DNA from: Deltaproteobacteria bacterium
GTDB taxonomy: Bacteria > Desulfobacterota > JADFVX01
Assembly: GCA_029860075.1 (NCBI GenBank)
Contig: JAOUBX010000018.1
Location: 1 to 63,443 of the forward strand
Reading direction: 5' to 3'
DNA: 63,443 nucleotides
Part shown: positions 52,835 through 62,431 of the stretch, piece by piece
Layout: each line of letters begins with the position of its first letter
Numbering within the stretch: position 1 is the first letter of the stretch
Notes under the pieces: model-generated
What the model was told of the DNA's origin: nothing
Databases searched by the model: none
What the model saw: the letters and a program-made list of their open reading frames with translations, nothing else
Program-made: the position numbers and the translations under genes

Positions 52835-53383
52835 TTGGAGGGCTTTGATTTTCAGCTTGTCATTGATTTCTGGTTTCACGAGATAGCGCCTGCCAGCCGA
52901 TGGAAAAAGGACCCTTCTTTTGATGCGCTTATCAGGAAAAGGTTCTTATCATTTCATACTGCCGCCGCAGGTGGTGAACTCTTTCACTGGAGAGAAGAGC
53001 CTGAAGGAAGGCTTGCCGAAATAATAATCCTTGACCAGTTTTCGAGAAATATATTCAGGGGGAAGCCCGCTTCCTTCCTTTATGATTCCATGTCTCTCAT
53101 TCTCGCCCAGGAGGCGCTTGCCGCAGGTATTGACTCGGCCCTGCCACCTGATAAAAAGGCATTTATCTATATGCCCTTTATGCACAGTGAATCAGCTCTA
53201 ATTCATGAAATAGCCCTGAAACTTTTTAGTCAGCCCGGACTTGAATCAAACCTGGACTGGGAGATTAAGCATAAAGCCGTTATTGACCGGTTCGGCCGTT
53301 ATCCGCATAGAAATGAAATTTTAGGAAGAAAGTCGACGACGGAAGAACTGGCTTTTCTTGCTCAGCGGGGATCATCTTTTTGA
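52835..53383 (+). CDS. DUF924 family protein
   Basis: 182 residues, mostly helical, TPR-like fold. Family marks: VIDFWFHE near the start, WREEPEGRLAEIIILDQFSRNIFRG, YMPFMHSE, and FGRYPHRNEILGR. Function unknown. TTG start with AGGAGG upstream. It follows the M48 protease closely and is probably co-transcribed. Confidence 0.93.
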   Translation: MEGFDFQLVIDFWFHEIAPASRWKKDPSFDALIRKRFLSFHTAAAGGELFHWREEPEGRLAEIIILDQFSRNIFRGKPASFLYDSMSLILAQEALAAGIDSALPPDKKAFIYMPFMHSESALIHEIALKLFSQPGLESNLDWEIKHKAVIDRFGRYPHRNEILGRKSTTEELAFLAQRGSSF

Positions 53384-53408
53384 GTTTGTTTTAGTGTTAT
53401 GATTCGCT

Positions 53409-53681
53409 TTACCAGGATAGCCAAATTGAACCGTCCAGCTTGTTCGATTCGTTGTTGGCGCTGTCAATCAACCAGATTTTGTAAGGTAACCTTTGAGCGG
53501 CTGACGTGTTAATTGTTATAAGAAAATCAACTGAACCTGATGTGCCAAGGCCAACTTTTGGATAGGGCCTGAACTGAGGCTTGCCTGCCTGGAGGGCTCT
53601 TCCGACAGCGCCCCTGGTCTTGATATGGAAATATCCGGTGTAGGGCCGGGTCCCGCAGCAGGCGTTAATCTGGAACCTGGT
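53409..53681 (-). pseudogene. Remnant of an Ig-like or beta-sandwich domain protein
   Basis: A 90-codon minus-strand open frame with no start codon at its upstream end. Its last part reads like a real domain end: PKVGLGTSGSVDFLITINTS, then YKIWLIDSANNESNKLDGSI and WLSW before the stop. The 'VxDSAxNxSN' pattern recalls bacterial Ig-like surface modules. The 5' end runs into the opposite-strand fragment, so the gene was cut there. Moderate to low certainty. Confidence 0.4.
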
Positions 53682-53837
53682 TCAACACTGCTGCTTGCCT
53701 TCAAAGGTGGCTTTCTTTATACCCATTTTGAAGGTGACGGCAAATACAGCTCCGGCGGCTATAAAGATGAATATGAAATCAGCAGCGGGCAAGGTTTTGT
53801 CAGCTTTGCCCTAATGTTCAGGTTTGGTGAAGAGTAA
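53541..53837 (+). pseudogene. Remnant of an outer-membrane beta-barrel protein (C-terminus)
   Basis: 98 codons, open from just after an in-frame TGA. The sequence alternates as in barrel strands: GSTLLLAFKGGFLYTHFEGD, YEISSGQGFVSFALMFRF, ending close to an aromatic residue like outer-membrane barrels. No proper start; an ATG at 53625 would give only 70 residues. Likely a 3' gene fragment. Confidence 0.45.
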
Positions 53838-53881
53838 ATTTTTCTTTTGCCCGTATAATTAGCCTCTTTTTAAAGAGAGTT

Positions 53882-55048
53882 CTAGAATATTTTCTTTATA
53901 CCACGCACGGCCTGACGGATTCTGTGCTCATTTTCAACAAGACCGAATCGCACAAATTCATCACCATACTCACCAAAGCCGATACCCGGTGAGGCAGCGA
54001 CTTTTGCCTCCTTAATGAGGAGCTTGCTGAATTCGAGTGATCCCATCTCCTTGAACTGGTCCGGAATCTCAGCCCAGACAAACATGCTGGCCTTCGGTTT
54101 TTCAACCTGCCAGCCGATCCTGTTCATCCCTTCGACGAGGACATTTCTCCTTTTTCTGTAAGTTTCGCATATTTCCTGTACACAGTCCTGCGGGCCGTTG
54201 AGGGCCACTGTGGCTGCTATCTGGATAGGCTGGAACATGCCGTAATCGAGGTAGCTTTTGATTCTTCCAAGGGCGTTGATGATCCTCTTGTTTCCCACAC
54301 AAAAACCGACTCTCCAGCCGGGCATATTATAGCTTTTGGAAAGGGTAAAAAACTCGACGCCCACATCCTTTGCCCCTTTGGCCTGCATAAAGCTCGGCGC
54401 CTTGTACCCGTCAAATACGATATCGGCATAGGCAAGATCGTGAATAACAATAAGATCATGTTCCCTGGCAAAGTCGACGACCTTTTCAAAAAAATCGAGT
54501 TCTACAACAGCCGTCGTTGGATTGTGGGGAAAGTTTAAAAGGAGTATCTTCGGTCTCGGCCAGCTTTGCTTGAAAGCATCGAGAAGGTCTGCAAAAAAAT
54601 CTCTTCCCGGAGCTGTCGGTATACTTCGTACGTCCCCGCCGGCAATGACGACGCCGTAGGTATGGATTGGGTAAGTCGGATTAGGGACGAGCACAAGATC
54701 GCCCGGCGCAATAATAGCCAGCGTCAGGTGAGAGAGTCCTTCCTTCGAACCGATGGTTGCGATGGCTTCCGTTTCAGGGTCGATATCGACATCATACCTG
54801 TTTTTGTACCAGTTGCTGATGGCCTTTCTAATCCCGGGGATGCCCTTTGAGAGGGAGTAGCGGTGGTTTCTCGGGTCTTGCGCTGCCTCTACCAATTTGT
54901 CAACGATATGCCGGGGTGTCGGGTTGTCGGGATTTCCTATCCCGAAATCAATAATGTCCTCACCCTGGCGTCTTTTCTCCATCTTGTATTTATTGACAAT
55001 GTCAAAAACATAAGGCGGCAGTCTCTTTATCCTGTAAAACTCTTCCAA
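53882..55048 (-). CDS. alaC: Alanine aminotransferase AlaC-like (class I PLP transaminase)
   Basis: 388 residues. Converts pyruvate and glutamate to alanine and 2-oxoglutarate. It keeps the AlaC-type N-terminus ([20 protein letters not shown]), [10 protein letters not shown], and the PLP Lys238 in [16 protein letters not shown]. It also has the [10 protein letters not shown] and [16 protein letters not shown] motifs. The overall pattern is very close to E. coli AlaC (YfdZ) as I recall it. LL-diaminopimelate aminotransferase is a related alternative but differs in these motifs. The mobile element copy B lies just upstream, inside its promoter region. Confidence 0.9.
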   Translation of the reverse strand: MEEFYRIKRLPPYVFDIVNKYKMEKRRQGEDIIDFGIGNPDNPTPRHIVDKLVEAAQDPRNHRYSLSKGIPGIRKAISNWYKNRYDVDIDPETEAIATIGSKEGLSHLTLAIIAPGDLVLVPNPTYPIHTYGVVIAGGDVRSIPTAPGRDFFADLLDAFKQSWPRPKILLLNFPHNPTTAVVELDFFEKVVDFAREHDLIVIHDLAYADIVFDGYKAPSFMQAKGAKDVGVEFFTLSKSYNMPGWRVGFCVGNKRIINALGRIKSYLDYGMFQPIQIAATVALNGPQDCVQEICETYRKRRNVLVEGMNRIGWQVEKPKASMFVWAEIPDQFKEMGSLEFSKLLIKEAKVAASPGIGFGEYGDEFVRFGLVENEHRIRQAVRGIKKIF

Positions 55049-55078
55049 AGTCTTCCTCTTTTTTAGATTGATTATTTA

Positions 55079-55253
55079 GTTTTCATCGGTCAAGGGTGCT
55101 TTTTCGCAATCTCTACGTCAATCTTCGGTTTTGCTTGTGCCATGTACAGTAGTACAACTCGGCGAAACCCTTGATTTCCTTGACCTTGCAAAAAATCCCT
55201 CCTTTCCGAATTGAAAACATAGTTTGATTCATTATAGTTTCTGGATGGACACT
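55079..55253 (-). mobile_element. Miniature transposable element, copy B (175 bp)
   Basis: Same element as at 38857, in the opposite orientation. Ends AGTGTCCATCC (at 55253) and GATGAAAAC (at 55079). Flanking 5-bp direct repeats read ATTTA on the plus strand at 55074-55078 and 55254-55258. It inserted between lipA and alaC, 30 bases before the alaC start codon, and may supply or disrupt alaC control signals. Confidence 0.82.
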
Positions 55254-55319
55254 ATTTAATATTGTCTATTGATGATTGTTTATCTTTGCCCTTTTTCGTG
55301 AAGAAACAAAAATTGACAA

Positions 55320-56198
55320 TTAAGAATCAATGGACATCCTGAACTCTTCAGCATTGAAGGAACTTCTAACAAGGGGGCCGGAAAAAATGCCTGCAAAGCC
55401 CATCTCCTTTCCGATGCATTCAAGCTCCTTAAAAACTTCCGGTTTAACATATTCAACAACCTGAAGGTTGTTCTTCGTTGGTCTCATGTACTGTCCTATC
55501 GTTACGAGGTCGCAGCCGGCATTTTTAAGATCTTCCAGCAGGGTGATTACCTCATCCCTTTTTTCGCCAAAACCCAGCATAAGCCCTGATTTTGTCATTA
55601 TGGACGGGTAGCTTTTCTTTACATGTCTAATAAGGTCAAGGGACCTTTCATATTCCGCCCGGGGCCTTACTTCAGGGTAAAGGGACGGAACGGTTTCGAC
55701 ATTATGGTTGTAGACATCCGGTCCTGCATGGCATACCCTGTCTATGGCCTCAATATCCCCCCCGAAATCGGGGGTCAGCGCTTCGATGGAAGAATCACTC
55801 AGCAATTTCCTGATAGCGTCTATGGTATGGGCGAATTGTTTCGATCCGCCATCGGGAAGATCATCACGTGTTACCGATGTTATAACTACATATTTGGCTC
55901 CCATCCTTGCCGCTGCCGCTGCGACTTTTTGCGGTTCATCAGGTTCCGGCGGAAGGGGACGTCCCTCTTTTACCGAGCAGAAGCCGCACCCCCTGGTGCA
56001 GTAATCTCCAAGGATAAGAAAGGTCGCTCTTTTCTGCTCAAAACATTCACCCAGGTTAGGGCATCTCGCTTCTTCACAGACGGTGTGCAGGTTGTTTTCC
56101 CTTAAAATCCGTTTGAGGTCTGCCACCTTTTCGCTTTTTCCAACTTGTCTTTTTAGCCATGGCGGAAGGCGTTTATCTTTTGATTCAGCGGCGATCAT
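55320..56198 (-). CDS. lipA: Lipoyl synthase LipA
   Basis: 292-residue radical SAM enzyme that inserts two sulfurs into octanoyl groups on lipoyl domains. Auxiliary cluster ligands C-x4-C-x5-C at 41, 46 and 52 (CEEARCPNLGEC). Radical SAM motif at 67, 71 and 74 (CTRGCGFC). C-terminal Ser in VRSSFNAEEF supplies the auxiliary cluster ligand. Normal length. Same strand as alaC, with the mobile element between them. lipB is not in the window. Confidence 0.97.
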   Translation of the reverse strand: MIAAESKDKRLPPWLKRQVGKSEKVADLKRILRENNLHTVCEEARCPNLGECFEQKRATFLILGDYCTRGCGFCSVKEGRPLPPEPDEPQKVAAAAARMGAKYVVITSVTRDDLPDGGSKQFAHTIDAIRKLLSDSSIEALTPDFGGDIEAIDRVCHAGPDVYNHNVETVPSLYPEVRPRAEYERSLDLIRHVKKSYPSIMTKSGLMLGFGEKRDEVITLLEDLKNAGCDLVTIGQYMRPTKNNLQVVEYVKPEVFKELECIGKEMGFAGIFSGPLVRSSFNAEEFRMSIDS

Positions 56199-56356
56199 AA
56201 ATGCGCTATATTACTTTATATTCGCATTGTCCGTCAAAGGTTTTATACTCTTTTTATAGCATATAAAATAGAGTTATCCAAATCCTTGACCTCCTTCAAG
56301 GGGACTGATATCTTTGTAGGGTAAAACTAAATTTTTATATTGAAAGAGGTAAAGGA

Positions 56357-57601
56357 ATGACCAGGCAAAAAGAGGTTGTTGGAATTCTTGTCGGAGGCGG
56401 ACCGGCGCCCGGCATTAATGGTGTTATCAGCGCCGTTGCCCTTGAGGCGATAAATAAAGGGAAAAAGGTAGTCGGTATTTACGACGGCTTTAAGGGCCTC
56501 CTTAAAGACCCTCTTGATACGGTTGAGTTGAGCATAGATGATGTGTCGAGGATCCACTTGAGCGGAGGTTCGGCTCTCAGGACTTCGAGAGAGAATCCGA
56601 CAAAAGAGCATAACAAAATGGCAAAGGTTCTCGATAACCTTAAAAAACTCGATATCAAGTATCTTGTTACCATCGGCGGTGATGATACGGCATTCTCTTC
56701 CAGCAGGGTTGCGGCCGCTGCCAATGGCGAGATAAAAGTGGCCCATGTACCCAAAACCATAGATAATGATCTCCCTCTTCCCGGTATGGCTTCAACCTTT
56801 GGTTTCCAGACGGCGAGGCATGTGGGCGTCAATATTATGAAGAACCTTATGGAAGATTCAAGAACGACGAGCAGGTGGTATGTCATCGTCGCCATGGGAA
56901 GAAAGGCAGGGCACCTGGCGCTGGGCATAGGGAAGGCTTCAGGGGCGACCTGCACAATTATTCCCGAAGAGTTTAAGGAAGGCGTGATTACCCTTAATGA
57001 TGTCTGTGATATTATTGAAGGGAGCATGATAAAGAGAAAGGCCGGCGGCAAGGTTAACGGCGTTGTTGTCCTGGCCGAAGGCCTTGCGGAAAGGTTCAAT
57101 CCCGATGACCTGGCAGACCTTAAAAATGTAGAACGAGACGAGCATGGTCATATACGCCTTGCGGAAGTAAGTCTTGGCAAAGTGGTCAAAGAGGAGTTGC
57201 AGCGCCGCTTCCTTGAAATGGGGGAGAAAATTACCATTGTTACAAAGGACATCGGTTATGAACTAAGATGCGCGCCACCCATACCTTTTGATGCCGAATA
57301 TACACGGGATCTCGGTTTTGGGGCCATTACCTTCCTGCTAAAGGGGGGCACCGACGCGCTCATTACCATGCACGAGCAGAAATTGATTCCCATCCCCTTT
57401 GATGAAATGATCGATCCCATGACAGGGAAAACGGCAGTCCGGATGGTTGATGTTAATACGGAATCCTACGCCGTGGCAAGAAAATACATGATTCGTCTCG
57501 AAACGGAAGATTTTAGAGGGGGCGAGTGGACGGAGAAACTTGCTGCTGCGACGCATATGAGTATTGATGAATTTAAGGAGCGTTTCGGCTATTTGAAGTA
57601 A
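56357..57601 (+). CDS. pfp: 6-phosphofructokinase, pyrophosphate-dependent type
   Basis: 414 residues. Phosphorylates fructose 6-phosphate in glycolysis. Two residues that decide the phosphoryl donor point to PPi: the GGDDT motif (107-111), where ATP enzymes have GGDGS, and PKTIDND (132-138), where ATP enzymes have PGTIDND. The VAMGRKAGHLALG segment (sugar-phosphate binding) is intact. PPi enzymes work reversibly, so it could serve glycolysis and gluconeogenesis. Own terminator follows. The donor call is family knowledge, not measured. Confidence 0.88.
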   Translation: MTRQKEVVGILVGGGPAPGINGVISAVALEAINKGKKVVGIYDGFKGLLKDPLDTVELSIDDVSRIHLSGGSALRTSRENPTKEHNKMAKVLDNLKKLDIKYLVTIGGDDTAFSSSRVAAAANGEIKVAHVPKTIDNDLPLPGMASTFGFQTARHVGVNIMKNLMEDSRTTSRWYVIVAMGRKAGHLALGIGKASGATCTIIPEEFKEGVITLNDVCDIIEGSMIKRKAGGKVNGVVVLAEGLAERFNPDDLADLKNVERDEHGHIRLAEVSLGKVVKEELQRRFLEMGEKITIVTKDIGYELRCAPPIPFDAEYTRDLGFGAITFLLKGGTDALITMHEQKLIPIPFDEMIDPMTGKTAVRMVDVNTESYAVARKYMIRLETEDFRGGEWTEKLAAATHMSIDEFKERFGYLK

Positions 57602-58067
57602 AGGAAAAAAAGGATAATTTTATAAGGGCTGCGGCATATGAAATGTTGCAGCCCTTTTTTCAGGGCTTTTTATCTGCATTCGCCTGTCATAATAACCATT
57701 GCCTTGCTCTTCCCGGTTAACCTGTTTATACCCCGAAAAATATATCAATGCTGTTTGCATGGGAAAAAATGTTTGTTAAACTTAAAAAAAGGTAACTTGT
57801 CTGCGCCGTTGGTCCTCCCCGTCAATATTACATCAATAAGTAAGTTACGAAAGCTTACTCGAAAGTGACTCAACTCGTCTCCAGCGACACCACAATAAAA
57901 TGAGCAAGTTACGTTAATTTACCGGGAAGCGCGGTGAAGGAAGCTTGTTGTTGCCGCGCAAAATGAAAAAGTCCTGTTCCAAAGAAAACCGGAGAAAGCA
58001 AGTGATAAAACAGGGCCGTCGGCCCGGTCCGGCTGCAACTCAATCAAGTCGTTTTTTGTGAGATATA
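57602..58067. other. Intergenic region with the pfp terminator
   Basis: 466 bp. The terminator is at 57624-57660. The rest has several short CTTACTC- and GAGTCAC-like segments but no gene or clear repeat. Confidence 0.5.
57624..57660 (+). terminator. Intrinsic terminator after pfp
   Basis: 9-bp stem AAGGGCTGC / GCAGCCCTT with a 15-base loop, continuing into a T run. Located 23 bases after the pfp stop. Confidence 0.88.
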
Positions 58068-58070
58068 TTG

Positions 58071-58691
58071 ATGGGATTTTATTCACGGATTTTATTTCCA
58101 TTGGCATATGATTCTTTGGTGTCGTCACCGATGAAGGATAAAGCTCGCCGCGCGCTTCTGTCCGGGGTTAAAGGAGAAATATTGGAAATTGGTTTTGGTA
58201 CAGGCTTAAACCTTCCAAATTATCCATCCCATGTTAAAAAAGTTACTGCTGTTGACAGGAATGCAAGCATGAATGCAAGGGCTGAAAAAAGGATTAAGGG
58301 GGCATCAATTATCGTTGATAGTTATGTGTTAAATGCCGAGAGTTTGCCCATGAAGAATGACACCTTTGATAGTGTTGTAACTACTTATACACTATGCACT
58401 ATAAACAATATCGATTCCGCATTAACCGAAGTCTATCGGGTTTTGAAACCGGGCGGCCGTTTCTTTTTTTTAGAGCATGGCCTGAGTAATGACCCGAAAA
58501 TACAAAAATGGCAGTATCGGCTTAATCCCATACAAAGTTTTTTTGTAGATGGTTGCCGACTTACCCGAAACATAAGGCACCTTATTGAACAAGCTGATTT
58601 TAATTTGCTTGAACTGGACGAATATTATATTGATGATGATTCAAAAGTTCACGGATACACATATCAGGGCGTTGCAGAAAAGGCTAAATAG
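58071..58691 (+). CDS. Class I SAM-dependent methyltransferase (METTL7/UbiE-like)
   Basis: 206 residues. Motif I EILEIGFGTGLNLPNYP, motif II region VVTTYTLCTINN, and YRVLKPGGRFFFLEHGL are the marks of a Methyltransf_11 fold. The substrate is unknown; the LEHG and PIQSFF segments resemble small methyltransferases acting on lipophilic or thiol substrates. The radical SAM gene follows after 81 bases. An in-frame TTG one codon earlier is ignored. Confidence 0.87.
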   Translation: MGFYSRILFPLAYDSLVSSPMKDKARRALLSGVKGEILEIGFGTGLNLPNYPSHVKKVTAVDRNASMNARAEKRIKGASIIVDSYVLNAESLPMKNDTFDSVVTTYTLCTINNIDSALTEVYRVLKPGGRFFFLEHGLSNDPKIQKWQYRLNPIQSFFVDGCRLTRNIRHLIEQADFNLLELDEYYIDDDSKVHGYTYQGVAEKAK

Positions 58692-58772
58692 CCTGTTTTT
58701 GTGACAGGATAATCGGCAGTTTCGTTTTTGAAAAATTCAAACTTTCGGCTAATGATGCGCCGGGAATAAAAA

Positions 58773-60248
58773 ATGTCAGCAATCGTCTTTATTGATGCCC
58801 CGACAACTCCGGAAGAGCGTATCGGGAAATTATCCGGAATTGTAAACTTATCGAGGGACAGGCCTCATATAGGAATTCTTATATTAGCTGCAATAGCCCG
58901 CGAGAATGGCTGGAAAACATCAGTAATCGATCCTTATCCATTCCAATGGTCGGATGATGAAATAGTTGCAAAAGTAAGGCCACTCAAACCTGACATAATA
59001 GCAATTTCTGCTCATACCTTAGGCATTATCAATGCTGACCGTCTGGCTGCATTATTGAAAGATGTATTACCTGGCACCCCTGTTATTATTGGCGGGCCAC
59101 ATGTAACGTCAGTTCCATTTGAAACACTTTTGGAGTTCCATAATTTTGATGTGGCTGTAATCGGTGAAGCAGAAGACACACTCATGGAGTTATTAGATAC
59201 TCTGATAACAAAACCCACTGACGAGAATTTAGGCAAGGTAAAAGGCATTGCTTTTCGCAGCGCTTCGCAAAAGATAGTCGTTAATCCGCGTCGCCCCTTT
59301 AAGGAGGATCTTGATTCGCTACCTATGCCGGCGTGGGACTTATTGCCGGAATATCCACTTCGTTACAGCCCCTCTTTAGCTACCGGTTCCGGCACAAGAC
59401 TGACAGGTTCATTGTTCACGTCAAGAGGTTGTCCCTGGAAATGTGAATTTTGTGATAGAGGAGTCTTTGGCAGTAAATATAGAACTTTCTCGCCAAAATA
59501 CATAATGCGGCAAATTCTCCACCTTTATCATAATTATGGTGTTCGTGAAATAATGTTCAGTGATGATGTTATTTTTGCAGATAAAAAAAGGATAACGGAC
59601 CTTGCCCGGATGCTTATTGAAGCTAAATTAGACCTGCGCTGGGAGTGCATGGCAAGAGTTATTGACGCTGACGAGAAAATGTATCAACTCATAAGAAAAT
59701 CCGGTTGCTTTGAAATTTCATATGGTATAGAAAGCGCACCCGATACGGTTTCAAAATTAATATCAAAACCGATTAAACAAGATGATGTGGATAAGGCAAT
59801 TAGAATAACCCAAAGGGCAGGCATCCGGGCCAGAGGATATTTCATTTTTGGCCTGCCGGGGCATACTAAAGAGACGCTTGAGCTAACAAGCCGATACATA
59901 ATGAATTCAGGGTTGGATGATGTTGCTATTTTTACATGTACGCCATATCCCGGCTCAGACCTGTATTCCAGCGCAGAAAAATATGGTGTCTTTAAGCGCA
60001 GGTTTAATAGAATGAATAATATAGAGACTATCTTTGTTCCATATGGTTTAACTGAGGAATATATTGAAAGCTTACGAGAAAGTACTATGAGAGCTTTTTA
60101 TTTAAATTCAGGATTCATATTAAAGTGGACCCTCCGTTATATTCGCGAGAATAGCTGGAAAGAGTTATTCAGGCGCAGCAGGATGTATACAAATTTTCAT
60201 AAAGCAATTCTCTCTGAAATGGTTTCCGGCTTTGGCAGAGGCGCATAA
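58773..60248 (+). CDS. B12-binding radical SAM protein
   Basis: 491 residues. N-terminal cobalamin-binding Rossmann domain (about 5-140: PHIGILILAAIARENGWKTS, IIGGPHVTSVP). The radical SAM domain has Cys220, Cys224 and Cys227 in CPWKCEFC. The DxHxxG cobalamin His motif is not seen, as in many class B relatives. The EISYGIESAPDTV and YFIFGLPGHTKETLELT segments are typical. Likely methylates an unactivated carbon or rearranges a substrate; the pairing with a SAM methyltransferase suggests a small modification pathway. Confidence 0.88.
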   Translation: MSAIVFIDAPTTPEERIGKLSGIVNLSRDRPHIGILILAAIARENGWKTSVIDPYPFQWSDDEIVAKVRPLKPDIIAISAHTLGIINADRLAALLKDVLPGTPVIIGGPHVTSVPFETLLEFHNFDVAVIGEAEDTLMELLDTLITKPTDENLGKVKGIAFRSASQKIVVNPRRPFKEDLDSLPMPAWDLLPEYPLRYSPSLATGSGTRLTGSLFTSRGCPWKCEFCDRGVFGSKYRTFSPKYIMRQILHLYHNYGVREIMFSDDVIFADKKRITDLARMLIEAKLDLRWECMARVIDADEKMYQLIRKSGCFEISYGIESAPDTVSKLISKPIKQDDVDKAIRITQRAGIRARGYFIFGLPGHTKETLELTSRYIMNSGLDDVAIFTCTPYPGSDLYSSAEKYGVFKRRFNRMNNIETIFVPYGLTEEYIESLRESTMRAFYLNSGFILKWTLRYIRENSWKELFRRSRMYTNFHKAILSEMVSGFGRGA

Positions 60249-60264
60249 TACAGGATTGTTTTTT

Positions 60265-60426
60265 ATGGAAAAACTGGAAGTGCCAACAAGGGTAAATGAC
60301 CGAAAATTTATTTCAGGCGGTGGCAAGGTAGTGGAGATAAGCCGGACAGGGCGGGAAAGTTTTTTCTGTCCATGCCGTGCAATTTACTGCTCCCTGTGGG
60401 CAAAAGAAACCTGCCCATCCTTCTAG
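60265..60426 (+). CDS. Short hypothetical protein, possibly truncated
   Basis: 53 residues from ATG 60265, with AGGA eight bases upstream. It contains KFISGGGKVVEISRTGRE and a Cys-rich end (FCPCRAIYC, then ETCPSF). No family recognised. Its 3' end is about 12 bases from the mobile element copy C, which may have cut or displaced its end. Could be non-coding. Confidence 0.35.
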   Translation: MEKLEVPTRVNDRKFISGGGKVVEISRTGRESFFCPCRAIYCSLWAKETCPSF

Positions 60427-60437
60427 GCTAACTGCGG

Positions 60438-60579
60438 TATGATTCAATTCGGAAAGGAGGGAGTTTTTGCAAAGTCAAGAAAATTAAGGGTTTCGCCGAG
60501 TTGTACGACTGTACATGGCACAAGCAAAACTGAAGATTGACGCAGAGATTGCGAGAAAGCACCCTTGACCGATGAAAAC
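60438..60579 (+). mobile_element. Miniature transposable element, copy C (5'-truncated, about 140 bp)
   Basis: Matches copies A and B from the TTCAATTCGG segment to GATGAAAAC, but lacks the first ~40 bases, including the AGTGTCCATCC end. It has more substitutions than A and B. No target-site duplication is visible. The other ~250 bases up to the TPR gene hold nothing else I can support. Confidence 0.75.
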
Positions 60580-60829
60580 TAATTATGAAGACTTATGCTA
60601 TTTCTCGATAACATTCAAAATGTACTGTTAACAGGGCAGAAATCGTATTTTTTGTAGCTTCTAGTGTCAATAAATAGTCAATATTTGATTGACATGTGGC
60701 AAACTCCTGTATTAAATAGAGAGGGATGAGGTTGTATGTGTTTTTTGGTGAGTTTTTATTCTCTGCAATAGCGGTTTTGTCCAATCTGAATTTCTGACAT
60801 AAAAAAACAAATTTAATTGTACATGCCAT

Positions 60830-62431
60830 ATGGATATTTACTGTAAGACATGTGACAAAATTCTTGGCTGCTACCCCGATGAAAAAATCCCGCCTAATGT
60901 TAAGGGCTACACCATCTGTAAGTTCTGCGGTGAACAAATAGAAATTTTAAGGAAGGCGAAAGAAACTAAGGATTCCTTAAGGCGAAAAAGTGTCTTGCTG
61001 TTTATTTTATTGTTACTTTTCGTCCTTTACTTCTCTCAAGATCATATTAATAACCTTCTGTTAACAAAGGAAGAAAAAATCAACTCACTTCATTTAGAAG
61101 GCAATGCATTATTCAGCCAGGGCAAGTACATAGAAGCACGCGAAAAGTGGCTGGAAGAGATAAAGCTGGATGATAATAGCCCAAATACGTGGAATAATAT
61201 CGGGATGACTTTTACCTCTCTTGAAGAGTATGAAAAGGCCATTCCATATCATGAGAAAGCGATACAAATCAATCCCGGATTTGGACATGGTTATTACAGC
61301 CTGGGCCGAGCGCTCCAATTCTTAAAGCGCTTTGAAATGGCTAAAAAAAACTATTTTCTTGCGCTTAAAAATAATTATAAAAGGCCGGATCTTTATTATA
61401 GTTTGGCAAATATCTACAAGCGCTCGAAGGATTGTGAAAATGCGACAGATGCTTATTTAAATGTTATCAAACGTAAAAACTCCTATCCCTGGGCGCATTA
61501 TTTTTTGGGAAAATGTTATGAGTCATTAAAGAAGTATGATTCTGCAAGGATGGCCTACAGGAAAGAAGCTGAACTAAATGCTGATAATGCCCTTGCCTCC
61601 GGGATTGCAGTAATCGAGATGGATATAAATATTAATCCTGATAATGTCGGCACTGATACCTATTTCGAATTGGGAAGGAAATATGGAATGCTCATGCATG
61701 TTGATAATATGAATAAATCTTTAGACGCTTTTTACAAGGTATTATTATTGGATTATTTCTATCCTTCCGTTCATTATGAAATCGGTAAAATTTATAAAAG
61801 GATGGGGTCGTCAGGCTTCGCTATGCCAAACTTTAAGTATGCTATTAGCGAGTATAAAATTGAACTGGCAAATAATCCTTCACACAAAAATGCAAGTTTG
61901 GAATTAAAACAGGCAAATATATTCATGAAGCCTCTCAGCCTCTCAGGTTTGAATCCGGAAAAAAAGCAGCCTTTTGATCATTCTCTTTATGAATATTCTG
62001 ACCTTGAATCATTAAAACAAAAAATAGATGCTAACCCTGCGGAGATTGTAAATAAAAAGAATTCTCATCAAGTAAAAGTTTTCAAGAAGAAAATTTTAGT
62101 GTCTGCTAAACTTCTCGACAATCCAAAACCTGCCGGTAAAGAATCAGCAGACTTCCTTGATTATTGGGTGCATAACAGTGAAACAAAACCAAACTATCAC
62201 AGGTTTTACTCACATGAACTTGATGTTGAAAATTCTACAGCCAAAATAAAGTTTTTATTTAATGGTCTTATGATCCCTTATTTAAAAAAGGAAATCAGCA
62301 AGGGTGATAAGGTTGAATTCTATATAAAGCTGGGATGTTACGATGTAGAAAAAAATCAGGTTTATTTACTGGCAGATGAATTCAGTAAAGAGGGAAAGAA
62401 ATCTGCGCCACACCAGTATACTGAATTATGA
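60830..62431 (+). CDS. Zinc-ribbon, membrane-anchored TPR protein
   Basis: 533 residues. A small N-terminal zinc ribbon (Cys5 and Cys8 in YCKTCD, then CKFCGE) comes first, then one membrane helix (about 54-70). Several TPR repeats follow from about 82 to 345 (NSPNTWNNIGMTFTSLEEYE, HGYYSLGRALQFLKRFEMAK), then a C-terminal domain of unknown fold. It is probably a scaffold at the membrane. No close partner. Start lacks a good ribosome site. Confidence 0.8.
   Translation: MDIYCKTCDKILGCYPDEKIPPNVKGYTICKFCGEQIEILRKAKETKDSLRRKSVLLFILLLLFVLYFSQDHINNLLLTKEEKINSLHLEGNALFSQGKYIEAREKWLEEIKLDDNSPNTWNNIGMTFTSLEEYEKAIPYHEKAIQINPGFGHGYYSLGRALQFLKRFEMAKKNYFLALKNNYKRPDLYYSLANIYKRSKDCENATDAYLNVIKRKNSYPWAHYFLGKCYESLKKYDSARMAYRKEAELNADNALASGIAVIEMDININPDNVGTDTYFELGRKYGMLMHVDNMNKSLDAFYKVLLLDYFYPSVHYEIGKIYKRMGSSGFAMPNFKYAISEYKIELANNPSHKNASLELKQANIFMKPLSLSGLNPEKKQPFDHSLYEYSDLESLKQKIDANPAEIVNKKNSHQVKVFKKKILVSAKLLDNPKPAGKESADFLDYWVHNSETKPNYHRFYSHELDVENSTAKIKFLFNGLMIPYLKKEISKGDKVEFYIKLGCYDVEKNQVYLLADEFSKEGKKSAPHQYTEL

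Larger units (their letters stand above)
53384..53881. other. Region of gene remnants, no intact gene
   Basis: 498 bp between DUF924 and alaC. Two protein-like fragments overlap here on opposite strands, neither with a proper beginning. They are listed separately as pseudogene candidates. Confidence 0.55.

Noticed and set aside
53538..53540. TGA in the barrel-like fragment as a second selenocysteine codon
   Set aside because: The sequence before it in this frame is not protein-like and there is no family Cys at this place; the frame is better explained as a remnant.
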